A DNA stretch of 64,000 nt from Rhizobiaceae bacterium MnEN-MB40S (lineage in GTDB: Bacteria > Pseudomonadota > Alphaproteobacteria > Rhizobiales > Rhizobiaceae), in contig BRLC01000002.1 of the NCBI GenBank assembly GCA_024343425.1, positions 310,001-374,000 on the forward strand, written 5' to 3'. Of this stretch, positions 36,870 to 46,036 are shown piece after piece; the stretch's first letter is position 1; each line of letters opens with the position of its first letter. Below the pieces are notes generated by a model. The model saw only the letters and a program-made list of their open reading frames with translations, was not told the DNA's origin and ran no database searches. The translations under genes and the position numbers were made by a program.

Positions 36870-38981
36870 TCATTCGCTCGTCTTGCAGAGCCAGACGCGA
36901 TTGTCGTGGAAGGCTGCGCCACCATAGGGCGCGGTGCAGTCGGCGCCTGTCAGCACGTTGATCCCTTCGCCGTCGAGGAAACTCTTGTTCGGCCACAGGC
37001 CTTCGGAGACCAGCACGCCTCGCTTCAATCCCTCGGTCACTTTCGCATGAAGCCGGACTTCCCCGCGTTCATTCCCTATGGTGACGATATCGCCGTCGGA
37101 AATCCCAAGCTCTTCGGCGTCGCGGGGCTCCACCAGGACTTCGGGACGCCCCTCCCGCTTCTGTGATGACGGCGTTTCCGAGAATGTAGAATTGAGGAAA
37201 GACCGGGCTGGCGATGTCGCCAAACGAAACGGAAAAGCCTCGCTCGCTTCTTCAATCGCCTCGAAATGATCCGGAAATTCAGGCAGGTCCCGGTAGGGTC
37301 CGAGCACTCCGAGAGACTGCGGCGGTCGGTTGGGCGCGGGAGACCCAGACCAGTCCGGACGGAATCGGAATTTGCCGTCCGGCCAGTTGAATCCGTTGAG
37401 GTAATGCGACGTCTCGAAATCCGGCTGGCAATCGAGCCAATGTTCCCGCTCGAGAGTTTCGAGATCGCCCCGGTCGCTGGCGCGCAGTATGTTGTCGATG
37501 AGATCATTCGCCGATTTATGGAACGCCGGGTCCGCGTCCACGCCAAGACGACGCGCCAGACCGTTGAGGACATCGAGGTTTGGCCGCGGGCCTTCCGGCG
37601 GCTCCACCAGTTTCGGACCGAGGACAATGTGTTGGTTTCCGCCGGACTTGTAGATATCGTCATGTTCCAGAAACATCGTCGCCGGCAACACGACATCGGC
37701 CATCTCGGCGGTTTCCGTCATGAATTGTTCGTGGACGAACGTGAACAGGTCTTCGCGTGCAAATCCGCGTCTTACCAGCCGTTGTTCCGGCGCGACATTC
37801 ACAGGATTTGTGTTCTGGATGAGCAAGGCCGTTACCGGCGGACCATGGCGCAAAGCCTCCGTGTCTCCCGTCAGCACCCGGCCGATCTGAGACTGGTCGA
37901 GATAGCGCACGCTGTCATCCCGCATGCCAAGTCCCGTGACTTCTGCCGTGTTCAAATCATATATGCCGCCATTGTTGTGAAAGGCGCCGCCGCCTTCGTA
38001 TTTCCAGGCGCCGGTGACGGACGCAATGCACATTGCGGCGTGCATGTTCACGGTGCCGTTGCGCTGTCGCGTGAAACCGTATCCTAGCCGCAAAAAGGTG
38101 CGGGGCGTTTCGCCGACCAGTCGCGCGAAGGCTTCGATCTCCTCTGCGGCCAGCCCGGTTATTGACGACGCCCAAGCAGGGTCGCGTGGTTTCAGATGCG
38201 CCTCGAGGCCGGCCGGATCATCCGTATATCGTTCGAGATAGTCCCGATCGGCGAGGCCGTCCCTGAAGAGAACATGCATGACGGCGCAAGCCAGCGCGCC
38301 GTCCGTGCCAGGACGCAGGATCAGCTTCATATCCGCCTGCTGCGCGGTTGCATTGTCGTAGATGTCGATGACGACGATTTTCGCGCCACGCTTTTTGCGC
38401 GCGCGCGTCGCATGGGTCATCACATTGACTTGCGTCGCGACCGCATTCGTGCCCCAAATCACCACGCAATCGGATTTTGCCATCTCTCTCGGGTCAGGTC
38501 CGGCAAGAAGCCCTGTGCCCAATACGATGCCCGTCCAGGCAGCATTGGTGCAAATGCTGTCGAACTGCCCGGAATATTTGGCGGCGTGCCTCAGGCGGTT
38601 GATGGAGTCGCGCTGCACCAGCCCCATGGTGCCGGCGAAGTAGTAAGGCCAAACGGTCTCGGACCCGTGCTTTTGCGCGGCGCAGATGAATTGATCGGCG
38701 ACAAGGTCCAAAGCGTCGTCCCACTCCATTTCCTGCCACTCGCCCGCGCCTTTTTCGCCCTTGCGTCGCATCGGTTTGAGCAACCGGTCGGGATGGTAGA
38801 GCCGTTCCGCGTAGCGCGCGACCTTGGCGCAGATGACCCCGGCGGTATAGGTCTGCTCACGCGCGCCGCGCAAACGGGTCACCGTATTGCCGTCCGCAAT
38901 ATCAACCTCGAGGGCGCAAGTGGAGGGACAGTCGTGCGGACAGGCAGAGTATCCGGTCCTGATCTGTGCATGTTCGTTCAT
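36870..38981 (-). CDS. Molybdopterin-dependent oxidoreductase, cytoplasmic, 4Fe-4S-containing
   Basis: A 703-residue enzyme of the DMSO reductase/formate dehydrogenase superfamily. A 4Fe-4S cluster is bound near the N-terminus by C14, C18, C22 and C51 (ACPHDCPSTC ... GVICAK). The molybdenum cofactor domains follow, with GPDPREMAKSDCVVIWGTN and the C-terminal NDI/cofactor beta-barrel (DGDIVTIGNERGEV). C144 (DSICTNAAW) stands where a molybdenum ligand Cys might be, but I am not certain. There is no Tat or Sec signal, so it acts in the cytoplasm. No electron-transfer partner gene is adjacent. Substrate is unknown. It is divergent from rlmJ and convergent with the importer operon. Confidence 0.85.
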   Translation of the reverse strand: MNEHAQIRTGYSACPHDCPSTCALEVDIADGNTVTRLRGAREQTYTAGVICAKVARYAERLYHPDRLLKPMRRKGEKGAGEWQEMEWDDALDLVADQFICAAQKHGSETVWPYYFAGTMGLVQRDSINRLRHAAKYSGQFDSICTNAAWTGIVLGTGLLAGPDPREMAKSDCVVIWGTNAVATQVNVMTHATRARKKRGAKIVVIDIYDNATAQQADMKLILRPGTDGALACAVMHVLFRDGLADRDYLERYTDDPAGLEAHLKPRDPAWASSITGLAAEEIEAFARLVGETPRTFLRLGYGFTRQRNGTVNMHAAMCIASVTGAWKYEGGGAFHNNGGIYDLNTAEVTGLGMRDDSVRYLDQSQIGRVLTGDTEALRHGPPVTALLIQNTNPVNVAPEQRLVRRGFAREDLFTFVHEQFMTETAEMADVVLPATMFLEHDDIYKSGGNQHIVLGPKLVEPPEGPRPNLDVLNGLARRLGVDADPAFHKSANDLIDNILRASDRGDLETLEREHWLDCQPDFETSHYLNGFNWPDGKFRFRPDWSGSPAPNRPPQSLGVLGPYRDLPEFPDHFEAIEEASEAFPFRLATSPARSFLNSTFSETPSSQKREGRPEVLVEPRDAEELGISDGDIVTIGNERGEVRLHAKVTEGLKRGVLVSEGLWPNKSFLDGEGINVLTGADCTAPYGGAAFHDNRVWLCKTSE

Positions 38982-39022
38982 TGAAATTATGTTCTTCCGA
39001 TCGGATCGCCCCTATAGACTAC

Positions 39023-39035
39023 TGGTCACTGACCA
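39023..39035. promoter_or_regulatory. Palindromic site in the oxidoreductase-rlmJ divergent promoter
   Basis: TGGTCA-C-TGACCA lies in the 67-base region between the divergent starts of the molybdopterin enzyme (38981) and rlmJ (39049). The TGGT-N5-ACCA form resembles FadR-type GntR operators. It differs from the CATCC/GRATG palindromes of the neighbouring importer locus. Confidence 0.4.
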
Positions 39036-39048
39036 ACGAGGCAATGAC

Positions 39049-39912
39049 GTGAACTACCGGCATATCTATCACGCGGGCAACTTTGCGGATGTATTGAAGC
39101 ACAGCGTTCTTACCCGCATCATTCTCTACTTGCAAAGGAAGGATCGCGCGTTCCGGATGATCGACACACACGCCGGCCCGGGGCTTTACGATCTCGGCAG
39201 CGAACAGGCTGGAAAGACGGACGAATGGCGGTCGGGAATCGGCAGGCTTCTGAATTTTGCTTTCGACGAACGGACAGCGGATCTTCTGTCTCCGTACTTA
39301 TCGGCTATCCGCGAGTGCAATCCGGACGGAGAAATGAAATTGTATCCTGGTTCGCCAAAGCTTGCGCGACTGCTGCTGCGTCAGCAGGACAGGCTCTCGG
39401 CGGTTGAACTGCATCCGCAGGACGCGAAGCAACTGACAAGCCTGTTCGACGGAGATTTTCAGGTCCGCGTGACACAACTGGACGGCTGGCTGGCGCTTGG
39501 CTCGCATGTGCCGCCGAAGGAAAAGCGCGGACTCGTGCTTGTCGATCCGCCATTCGAAATTCCAGGCGAGTTCGATCGGATGGCCGACGGCCTGGCGCGG
39601 GCGCACCGCCGCTGGCCGGGCGGCGTCTACTGTCTGTGGTATCCGGTCAAGCAAACCGCGGAGATCAATGCTTTCCATAAGAAGCTGAAGTCGCTCGACA
39701 TACCAAAAATGCTTTGCGCAAGCATGCAGGTCGGCAATCCCAAAGACCATACGGGGCTCGCAGGCAGCGGCCTCATCGTCGTCAATCCGCCTTATGTGCT
39801 TGAAGAGGAACTCGCAGTCATGCTTCCCGCGCTGACGCGATGTCTTGCGCAGTCGGACGCGGCGTCACATGAACTCTTCTGGATTGCATCCGAAGCGGCA
39901 ATGGAATTTTAA
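39049..39912 (+). CDS. rlmJ: 23S rRNA (adenine-2030-N6)-methyltransferase
   Basis: A 287-residue SAM-dependent methyltransferase modifying A2030 of 23S rRNA. The N-terminus NYRHIYHAGNFADVLKH is the RlmJ signature, the SAM-binding segment is DTHAGPGLYDL (40-50) and the catalytic motif is DPPFE (166-170). GTG 39049 is the start: GAGG is seven bases upstream and the family N-terminus begins with the next codon, although the frame is open further left. It is divergent from the molybdopterin enzyme gene and shows no operon partner. Confidence 0.92.
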   Translation: MNYRHIYHAGNFADVLKHSVLTRIILYLQRKDRAFRMIDTHAGPGLYDLGSEQAGKTDEWRSGIGRLLNFAFDERTADLLSPYLSAIRECNPDGEMKLYPGSPKLARLLLRQQDRLSAVELHPQDAKQLTSLFDGDFQVRVTQLDGWLALGSHVPPKEKRGLVLVDPPFEIPGEFDRMADGLARAHRRWPGGVYCLWYPVKQTAEINAFHKKLKSLDIPKMLCASMQVGNPKDHTGLAGSGLIVVNPPYVLEEELAVMLPALTRCLAQSDAASHELFWIASEAAMEF

Positions 39913-39926
39913 GCTCGACATGTTTT

Positions 39927-39971
39927 GCTTCAGGCTTGACGGTCGTGACCGTCTCGACCATCTTCTGAAGC
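39927..39971. repeat. Nested inverted repeats after rlmJ
   Basis: Outer arms GCTTCAG (39927-39933) and CTGAAGC (39965-39971) enclose an inner palindrome GACGGTC-GT-GACCGTC (39938-39953). It begins 14 bases after the rlmJ stop. Without a T-tract it is a weak terminator candidate, and could instead protect the rlmJ mRNA end or bind a protein. Confidence 0.4.
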
Positions 39972-40003
39972 ACTCTTATTTCCACATTCGGGGGACCTGT
40001 CGT

Positions 40004-40420
40004 ATGTCTCTGAAACGCCTTCTGCTCGCAGCCCTTGCCCTTGCGTCCGTTGCCATTGGCCTGCTGCCGCTGACCACTACTTCCGCCAAAGCGGAGGTTG
40101 CTTGCGAAAGCTCGCTCGTCCTGTGGTCCGTATCCCGCAAATTCCATACCTATGATCGCAATGTCATAAAATCCGGCCTGCGCATCGAGGAGCTTTATGA
40201 CGCCCATCCGGTCTACTCGACCAATCACACAAGCGATACGCTGATACCGCGGCAGTATTGCAAGGCGCGCGCGATGATGAGCGACGGCCGGGATCGCACC
40301 GTCTGGTACGTCATCGAATACGGACAGGGCTTCGCCGGCGTCAGCTACCGGGTCGATTCCTGCATTCCCGGTTTCGACCCTTGGCATGTCTACGGCGCCG
40401 ACTGCTTCACTGTCAGATAA
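40004..40420 (+). CDS. Small secreted protein with four cysteines, unknown function
   Basis: A 138-residue protein with a Sec signal peptide (LLLAALALASVAIGLLPLTT, cleavage likely near AKA-EVAC). The mature part of about 105 residues has exactly four cysteines (VACESS, QYCKAR, DSCIPG, ADCFTV), enough for two disulfides, and is rich in aromatic residues near its end (DPWHVYGADCFTVR). I do not recognise the family. ATG 40004 follows GGGGA by about nine bases and marks the signal peptide start. It is transcribed in the same direction as rlmJ and the GST gene, with 91 and 89 bases between. Confidence 0.7.
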   Translation: MSLKRLLLAALALASVAIGLLPLTTTSAKAEVACESSLVLWSVSRKFHTYDRNVIKSGLRIEELYDAHPVYSTNHTSDTLIPRQYCKARAMMSDGRDRTVWYVIEYGQGFAGVSYRVDSCIPGFDPWHVYGADCFTVR

Positions 40421-40509
40421 TAATGAAAAAATTGCGATCGGGATCGACCGTCGCCCTGGCGCCGACGGGTGGTTATTGACGCCATCACAACCAGAACAGG
40501 AAACGCCAT

Positions 40510-41106
40510 ATGAAAATTCTCTACTCCCCTACTTCGCCCTATTCTTCAAAGGTGCGGATGGCGGCCAATTATTGCGATTTGGCGTTCACGGAAGAACTGG
40601 TGGACGTCTATTCCGATCCCACGCAGTTGCTCGAGATCAATCCCCTCGGCAAGATTCCGACGCTCCTCGAAGAGGACGGAGTAGCCGTGTATGACAGCCG
40701 CGCCATCATGCAATATCTGGATCGCAAGAGCGGCCGCAAGCTGTTCCCGCGCAATCCCGCCAAGCGCTCTGAAGCCGAAAAACTGGAAGCGCTTTGCGAC
40801 GGCGTCATGGATGCATTGCTGGCGATCCGTTTCGAGCGGATGTTCCATGCGCCCGAAAAAATCGAACAGGCCTGGATCGACAGGCAATGGTCGAAAGTGG
40901 TCCGAGCTCTGGACCACCTCAACGCCAATCTGCCGAGAACGTCGAAGAATCTGCATGGCGGCCATTTCGCCCTGGCTGCTCTGGTCGCCTATCTCGGTCT
41001 TCGATTCGAGGGTGAATGGGAGCGCGGCCGTTCCAAACTGAAAAACTGGCCAGACAAATTCAGCCGCTTCTTTCCCGAATTCGAGAAACTGAAACCGCAG
41101 GTTTGA
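40510..41106 (+). CDS. Glutathione S-transferase family protein
   Basis: A 198-residue GST-fold protein. The thioredoxin-like N-terminal domain (about 1-78) has MKILYSPTSPYSSKVRMA, the cis-proline segment PLGKIPTLLEEDG and the glutathione-binding VYDSRAIMQYL. The all-helical C-terminal domain follows. No active-site cysteine is in the first helix; Ser residues occupy that position. ATG 40510 follows AGGAAA. Detoxification or a redox role is probable, and the substrate is unknown. Confidence 0.88.
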   Translation: MKILYSPTSPYSSKVRMAANYCDLAFTEELVDVYSDPTQLLEINPLGKIPTLLEEDGVAVYDSRAIMQYLDRKSGRKLFPRNPAKRSEAEKLEALCDGVMDALLAIRFERMFHAPEKIEQAWIDRQWSKVVRALDHLNANLPRTSKNLHGGHFALAALVAYLGLRFEGEWERGRSKLKNWPDKFSRFFPEFEKLKPQV

Positions 41107-41226
41107 GGATGCGACGGCCAATTTGACCGGGCATTCATTGAGTTTTCAAGCTTCGTACCTATATCCGGGGTGCTTAGCCCTTTCACCGCAAACTCTTCAG
41201 CAAACCGAGCAGAAAACAGTCAGTCG

Positions 41227-42174
41227 ATGTTCAGCATACTTATTCTTGTCGCCGGACTCGCACTGCTTATTTTCGCTGGTGACCTGCTTGTGCGCGGGGC
41301 CGTGGCCTTTGCTGAAAAGATCGGGATCAGCCCTCTCATCATCGGGTTGACCATCGTCGCTTTCGGAACATCGGCGCCGGAACTCTTCGTCTCCCTCAAG
41401 GCGGCCATCAACGGCATTTACGGCATCGCAATCGGCAATGTGGTTGGCTCGAACATCACCAATGTGTTGCTGGTGCTTGGCATCCCAGCGCTTATTGTGC
41501 CTGTCGCCTGCCGCGAGAAAGGCCTTGGCTTCAGTCTTGTCATGATGTCAGCGATGACCATCGTGATGATGATCATGATGGCGATGGGGCGGCTTGGACA
41601 TATCGACGGAATGATATTGCTGGGCATGCTGGGCGTCTTTTTGGCCTGGCAGTTCAAGCGGGCGCATTCCGATATGAACAATCACGAGATGGTTGAAGAT
41701 TATCATTCGGAACTTCAGAAACTGCCGGTCGAGAATTCCCGCATCGCGGCCTATACGCTCTCCGGCCTGATCGGATTGCCCGTCGGCGCGTCCTTGACCG
41801 TGCACGGAGCCGTCGACATCGCCCAGTGGATGGGCGTGTCCGACACTGTGATCGGTCTGACCATCGTTGCTATCGGCACATCCCTGCCCGAACTAGTCAC
41901 CACTTTCATGGCGGCCTGGCGGCGCAGCGGCGCAGTGGCTATCGGCAATGTCGTTGGCTCCAACATCTTCAATGTCGGCGCGATTCTAGGCATTACCAGC
42001 CTCGTCCATCCACTGCTGGTGCCGGTCCGGATCGTCTATCTGGATATGTGGATTCTCGCCCTCTCCACTATCCTGCTTCTCGCGCTGGCGTTTATTTCCA
42101 GACCGATTGGCAAGCTGGGCGGCATGGCACTCGTCGCCGCCTACTGTCTCTATTTCGTGGTCATCCTTCATTGA
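41227..42174 (+). CDS. Calcium/sodium antiporter (CaCA family, YrbG-like)
   Basis: A 315-residue cation exchanger with ten predicted membrane segments in two inverted halves. The two alpha repeats are GLTIVAFGTSAPELFVS with GNVVGSNITN (40-79) and GLTIVAIGTSLPELVTT with GNVVGSNIFN (210-249), which hold the ion-binding acidic residues. ATG 41227 directly precedes the first helix and is preferred to an upstream GTG at 41170. Ca2+ export in exchange for Na+ or H+ is the family function. It stands between the GST gene and uvrC. Confidence 0.9.
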   Translation: MFSILILVAGLALLIFAGDLLVRGAVAFAEKIGISPLIIGLTIVAFGTSAPELFVSLKAAINGIYGIAIGNVVGSNITNVLLVLGIPALIVPVACREKGLGFSLVMMSAMTIVMMIMMAMGRLGHIDGMILLGMLGVFLAWQFKRAHSDMNNHEMVEDYHSELQKLPVENSRIAAYTLSGLIGLPVGASLTVHGAVDIAQWMGVSDTVIGLTIVAIGTSLPELVTTFMAAWRRSGAVAIGNVVGSNIFNVGAILGITSLVHPLLVPVRIVYLDMWILALSTILLLALAFISRPIGKLGGMALVAAYCLYFVVILH

Positions 42175-42262
42175 CGCGGAAGCGAATGGCGGTTTGACAG
42201 GCCTGCGTTGACAGACCAAATACTGGCCGGAAAATGCGCAAAGGCCGATTCGAGACAGTGGA

Positions 42263-44263
42263 ATGACGCCCAAAGAAGACACGGCCGCCGAAAGCGATCG
42301 GAACGAACAGATATCCGAAGAACCGGCAATCAACGCAGCGTCCTGGGAAGGCGCCGGCGCGGTCGCGTCTGACCTCACGGGACCGGAACGCATTCAGGAA
42401 TTCGTCAAGATCTTGCCCAATGCGCCTGGCGTTTACCGCATGCTCAACCGCGATGGCGACATACTTTATGTCGGCAAGGCGCGCAGCCTGAAGAAGCGCG
42501 TTTCGAACTACGCCCAGGGCCGCGGCCACACCAATCGAATCTCCAGCATGGTGCGCGACACCGCAAACATGGAGTTCATAACCACCCGCACGGAAACCGA
42601 GGCGCTGCTTCTTGAAGCGAACCTGATCAAGCGGTTCAAACCCCGCTACAACGTGCTTCTGCGTGACGACAAGTCGTTTCCCTACATCTTGATGACCGGC
42701 GACCACGAAGCCGCCGGTATTTACAAGCATCGCGGCGCCCGCTCGCGTCAGGGCTCCTATTTCGGGCCTTTCGCTTCGGCCCAGGCCGTGGACCGAACCA
42801 TCAACGCGCTGCAGCGGGCGTTCCTCATCCGCACCTGCACGAATGCGATGTATGAAACCCGGACGCGGCCTTGCCTCCTTTATCAGATCAAGCGTTGCTC
42901 GGCGCCCTGCACGGGCGAGATCGATCTCAAATCCTATGGAAAACTCGTGGACGAGGCGACGGATTTCCTTTCAGGCAAGAGCCAGAAGGTAAAGGGCACG
43001 CTGGCCGAAGCGATGCAGCAGGCTTCCGAAGAACTCGATTTCGAGCGCGCAGCGGTTTATCGCGACAGGCTGGCGGCGCTTTCGCATGTGCAAAGCCACC
43101 AGGGCATCAACCCGCAGACGGTTCAGGAAGCCGATGTTTTCGCGATCCACCAGGATGGCGGCCTTAACTGCATCCAGGTCTTTTTCTTCCGCACCGGCCA
43201 GAACTGGGGCAACCGCGCCTATTTTCCGAAGGCTGACCCCGCGTTATCGCAGGAGGAGGTGCTCGGCGCCTTCCTCGCGCAGTTCTACGACGACAAGCCC
43301 TGTCCGATGCAGATCCTCGTGTCGCACTCCATCCCGGAAAGCGAATTGCTGATCGAGGCGCTTTCAATGCGCGCGGGCCGCAAGGTCTCGATCTCCGTAC
43401 CGCATCGCGGAGAGAAACGGGATCTCGTACAGCAGGTGGCCGCCAACGCCCGTGAAGCCCACGGCAGACGACTTTCAGAGACATCCACACAAGGCAATCT
43501 TCTGAAGGCGATGGCGAGCACCTTCGGTCTCGCGCGCCCGCCGCGCCGGATCGAGGTCTACGACAATTCACACATCATGGGGGCCAACGCAGTCGGCGGC
43601 ATGATTGTCGCCGGCGCAGAAGGTTTCGCGAAAAACCAGTATCGCAAATTCAACATAAAGTCCGAAGAGATTACGCCCGGCGATGATTTCGGGATGATGC
43701 GGGAGGTTCTAAACCGGCGCATCGCCCGCCTGATCAAGGAACATGAAAGACCGCAAACGAAGGAAACGGACGACGACTCGCACGACGTTGCAGAAATGCC
43801 GGCGTGGCCCGACGTTCTGCTGATCGACGGCGGCCAAGGACAACTCTCCGCTGTTCAGGGCATTCTGGATGAGCTCGGCGTTGGCGACGAGATCACCGCA
43901 ATCGGCGTCGCAAAGGGCGTTGATCGCGAAGCCGGTCGGGAACGTTTCTTCATGAAGGGGCGCCAGGCCTTCTCGCTGCCGCCGAGAGATCCGGTTCTGT
44001 ATTTCATTCAGCGCATGCGCGACGAAGCGCACCGCTATGCAATCGGCGCGCATCGCGCCCGACGCAGCAAGGAGATTACGCGCAACCCGCTGGACGAAAT
44101 CGCTGGCATCGGCCCTGCGAGAAAACGCTCTCTGCTGCATCATTTCGGCACGGCGAAGGCCGTCTCGCGCGCCGGCGTGGAGGATCTGGTGGCGGTTGAA
44201 GGGATTTCGCAGGCCACGGCTCAGATGATTTACGATCATTTTCATGAGGATCGCCGCAATTAG
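42263..44263 (+). CDS. uvrC: Excinuclease ABC subunit C
   Basis: A 666-residue nucleotide-excision-repair nuclease that cuts on both sides of a lesion bound by UvrAB. After an acidic N-terminal extension of about 40 residues come the GIY-YIG nuclease (GVYRM 56-60 and YVGKA 69-73), the UVR helix pair that binds UvrB (about 240-270, [15 protein letters not shown]), the RNase H-like nuclease (VYDNSHIMG and [10 protein letters not shown]) and two C-terminal helix-hairpin-helix motifs ([16 protein letters not shown]). The N-terminal extension is usual for rhizobial UvrC. It leads the conserved uvrC-pgsA-moaD-moaE string. Confidence 0.96.
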   Translation: MTPKEDTAAESDRNEQISEEPAINAASWEGAGAVASDLTGPERIQEFVKILPNAPGVYRMLNRDGDILYVGKARSLKKRVSNYAQGRGHTNRISSMVRDTANMEFITTRTETEALLLEANLIKRFKPRYNVLLRDDKSFPYILMTGDHEAAGIYKHRGARSRQGSYFGPFASAQAVDRTINALQRAFLIRTCTNAMYETRTRPCLLYQIKRCSAPCTGEIDLKSYGKLVDEATDFLSGKSQKVKGTLAEAMQQASEELDFERAAVYRDRLAALSHVQSHQGINPQTVQEADVFAIHQDGGLNCIQVFFFRTGQNWGNRAYFPKADPALSQEEVLGAFLAQFYDDKPCPMQILVSHSIPESELLIEALSMRAGRKVSISVPHRGEKRDLVQQVAANAREAHGRRLSETSTQGNLLKAMASTFGLARPPRRIEVYDNSHIMGANAVGGMIVAGAEGFAKNQYRKFNIKSEEITPGDDFGMMREVLNRRIARLIKEHERPQTKETDDDSHDVAEMPAWPDVLLIDGGQGQLSAVQGILDELGVGDEITAIGVAKGVDREAGRERFFMKGRQAFSLPPRDPVLYFIQRMRDEAHRYAIGAHRARRSKEITRNPLDEIAGIGPARKRSLLHHFGTAKAVSRAGVEDLVAVEGISQATAQMIYDHFHEDRRN

Positions 44264-44359
44264 GGCAATCTTCGCCTTATAGAAATCATTTGATCGTCGG
44301 TGTTGACGCGAAGCGCGGCGCCCTATTTTTATGACGGTGACATTCTCCCGGGTTTCTCC

Positions 44360-44941
44360 ATGGCGTCCCATACGTATAAATTACCCAATCTGCTTACCTA
44401 CGGCCGCATTATTGCCGTTCCTTTGATCGTTCTGTGCTTCTTCATGGAAGGTCGGCTGCATGGATCCGACTTCGCGCGCTGGAGCGCGCTTGCGTTGTAT
44501 CTGATCGCTTCGATCACCGATTTCTTCGACGGATATCTCGCCCGTGTCTGGAACCAGACATCGCCGATTGGCCGTATGCTCGATCCCATTGCCGACAAGC
44601 TGCTGGTTTCATCGATTCTTCTGCTTCTGGCTGCGGACGGGACTATCGCGGGATGGACCATTTGGGCTGCAATCATCATTCTCTGCCGGGAAATCCTCGT
44701 GTCCGGCTTGCGCGAATATCTGGCGGAACTGAAAGTTTCTGTTCCCGTGACCTGGATCGCCAAATGGAAAACCACAATCCAGATGATAGCGATCGGCTTC
44801 TTGCTGGCGGGGCCTGCGGGAGACAAGATCATCCCCTATGTGACGGAAACCGGCATTACGCTACTCTGGATCGCCGCGGTCATCACCATGTATACCGGAT
44901 ACGACTATTTCCAGGCCGGCCTGAAACATGTGGTGGACTAG
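44360..44941 (+). CDS. pgsA: CDP-diacylglycerol-glycerol-3-phosphate 3-phosphatidyltransferase
   Basis: A 193-residue inner-membrane enzyme making phosphatidylglycerol phosphate, the first step to phosphatidylglycerol. The CDP-alcohol motif is complete (D54, D57, G58, A61, R62, G71, D75, D79 in SITDFFDGYLAR and IGRMLDPIADK). The N-terminus LPNLLTYGRIIAVP is typical of PgsA. ATG 44360 gives this N-terminus; the frame runs back to 44300 without similarity. It is followed by moaD after three bases. Confidence 0.92.
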   Translation: MASHTYKLPNLLTYGRIIAVPLIVLCFFMEGRLHGSDFARWSALALYLIASITDFFDGYLARVWNQTSPIGRMLDPIADKLLVSSILLLLAADGTIAGWTIWAAIIILCREILVSGLREYLAELKVSVPVTWIAKWKTTIQMIAIGFLLAGPAGDKIIPYVTETGITLLWIAAVITMYTGYDYFQAGLKHVVD

Positions 44942-44944
44942 GCG

Positions 44945-45199
44945 ATGGTGAAACTTGTCTATTTTGCATGGGTTCGCGAGCGCATCGGCAAGAGCGAGGA
45001 AGAGATCGTTCTGCCGGACAACGTATCGACCGTCGGCGACCTCCTCGACCACCTGAAGGAACGCGGAGAAGAGTATCGCAACGCGCTTGAACACTCCGAC
45101 GTCATCCGGGTCGCCCTTGATCACCATCACAGCCAGCATGACGCCGCAATCGGCGGCGCTAATGAGATCGCGCTTTTCCCTCCCATGACAGGCGGGTAA
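44945..45199 (+). CDS. moaD: Molybdopterin synthase sulfur carrier subunit
   Basis: An 84-residue ubiquitin-fold protein whose C-terminal Gly-Gly (FPPMTGG) is thiocarboxylated to deliver sulfur for the molybdopterin dithiolene. The start VKLVYFAWVRERIG is typical. It lies three bases after pgsA and seven before moaE, its partner in the synthase. Its product is needed by enzymes such as the oxidoreductase at 36870-38981. Confidence 0.92.
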   Translation: MVKLVYFAWVRERIGKSEEEIVLPDNVSTVGDLLDHLKERGEEYRNALEHSDVIRVALDHHHSQHDAAIGGANEIALFPPMTGG

Positions 45200-45206
45200 C
45201 CCTGTC

Positions 45207-45668
45207 ATGAAACCGACGATCCGGGTTCAATCAGAAGATTTCGCCATTGCAGCGGAAATCCAGGCCCTGACTGCCGGCAATCCAGATGTCGGCGCTGTTG
45301 TGACCTTTACCGGCATATGCCGCGATGAGGCCGGCCGGCTGGCTGCGCTCGAACTCGAACATTACCCCGGCATGGCCGAGCAGGAAATCGGCCGCATAGC
45401 AACACAGGCTGGCGATCGGTGGCCGCTGACAGGTCTCGCCGCGATCCACCGCTTTGGCCGAATCCGTCCGGGCGAGAATATTGTCCTGGTGATCGCCGCG
45501 TCCAAACATCGTCAGGCCGCATTCGAGGCGGCCAGTTTCATGATGGATTTCATGAAGAGTCGCGCTCCATTCTGGAAGAAAGAGATATTTCTGGACGGAT
45601 CGGAAGGCGGTTGGGTCGATGCGCGCTCCACGGACAAAGACGCGCTGGATCGCTGGTCGCAGGAATGA
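45207..45668 (+). CDS. moaE: Molybdopterin synthase catalytic subunit
   Basis: A 153-residue large subunit of molybdopterin synthase that converts precursor Z (cPMP) to molybdopterin with two MoaD thiocarboxylates. Conserved parts are VVTFTGICRDEAGRLAALELEHY, AIHRFGRIRPGENIVLV, FMMDFMKSRAPFWKKE with the active-site lysine pair, and EGGWVDAR. The length is normal. An IS630-type transposase remnant begins about 70 bases after its stop and does not damage the gene. Confidence 0.94.
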   Translation: MKPTIRVQSEDFAIAAEIQALTAGNPDVGAVVTFTGICRDEAGRLAALELEHYPGMAEQEIGRIATQAGDRWPLTGLAAIHRFGRIRPGENIVLVIAASKHRQAAFEAASFMMDFMKSRAPFWKKEIFLDGSEGGWVDARSTDKDALDRWSQE

Positions 45669-45736
45669 GCCGAATAGCTGATGTTCTCGGCGCGTATGGG
45701 CTGATCGGTTCGGCTTGTGTCCGCATTCTATCGCGA

Positions 45737-45925
45737 TCGCCGGAACTCAATCCGGTGGAGAACATCTGGCAGTACCTGCGCCAGAACTGGCTATCGAACC
45801 GGATATTCGAAAACTACGACGCCATACTGGATGCAGGATGCGTGGCATGGAGGCGTCTCATAAGGCAAGCGAATGACACCAAATCGATCAGATTGCGAAA
45901 ATGGGCCCACAACAGTCAATCCTGA
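45737..45925 (+). pseudogene. IS630-type transposase, C-terminal remnant
   Basis: About 62 residues match the end of an IS630/Tc1-type DDE transposase: SPELNPVENIWQYLRQNW includes the final catalytic Glu region, followed by YDAILDAGCVAWRRLI and an ending close to the usual RxWAHxxQS. The rest of the transposase and any clear terminal inverted repeats are missing. The frame is open upstream through moaE in another phase, but similarity begins only at about 45737. It is the scar of an old insertion between moaE and ndk. Confidence 0.8.
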
Positions 45926-45984
45926 GGGCCGTTGGCATCAGACGCCAAAGCTACGTCGCGACATCGTGATCTCGGCAATGAAAA

Positions 45985-46008
45985 ACCGCCTGACCGAGGT
46001 CAGGCGGT
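45985..46008 (-). terminator. Intrinsic terminator of ndk
   Basis: An 11-bp perfect stem, ACCGCCTGACC and GGTCAGGCGGT around GA, lies 28 bases after the ndk stop. Read on the minus strand the stem is followed directly by TTTTT (45981-45985 as A on the plus strand), the layout of a Rho-independent terminator for ndk. On the plus strand the following bases are less T-rich, so it faces mainly leftwards. Confidence 0.85.
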
Positions 46009-46036
46009 GATTCATCTTTTCAGGGCATGCCGTTGA

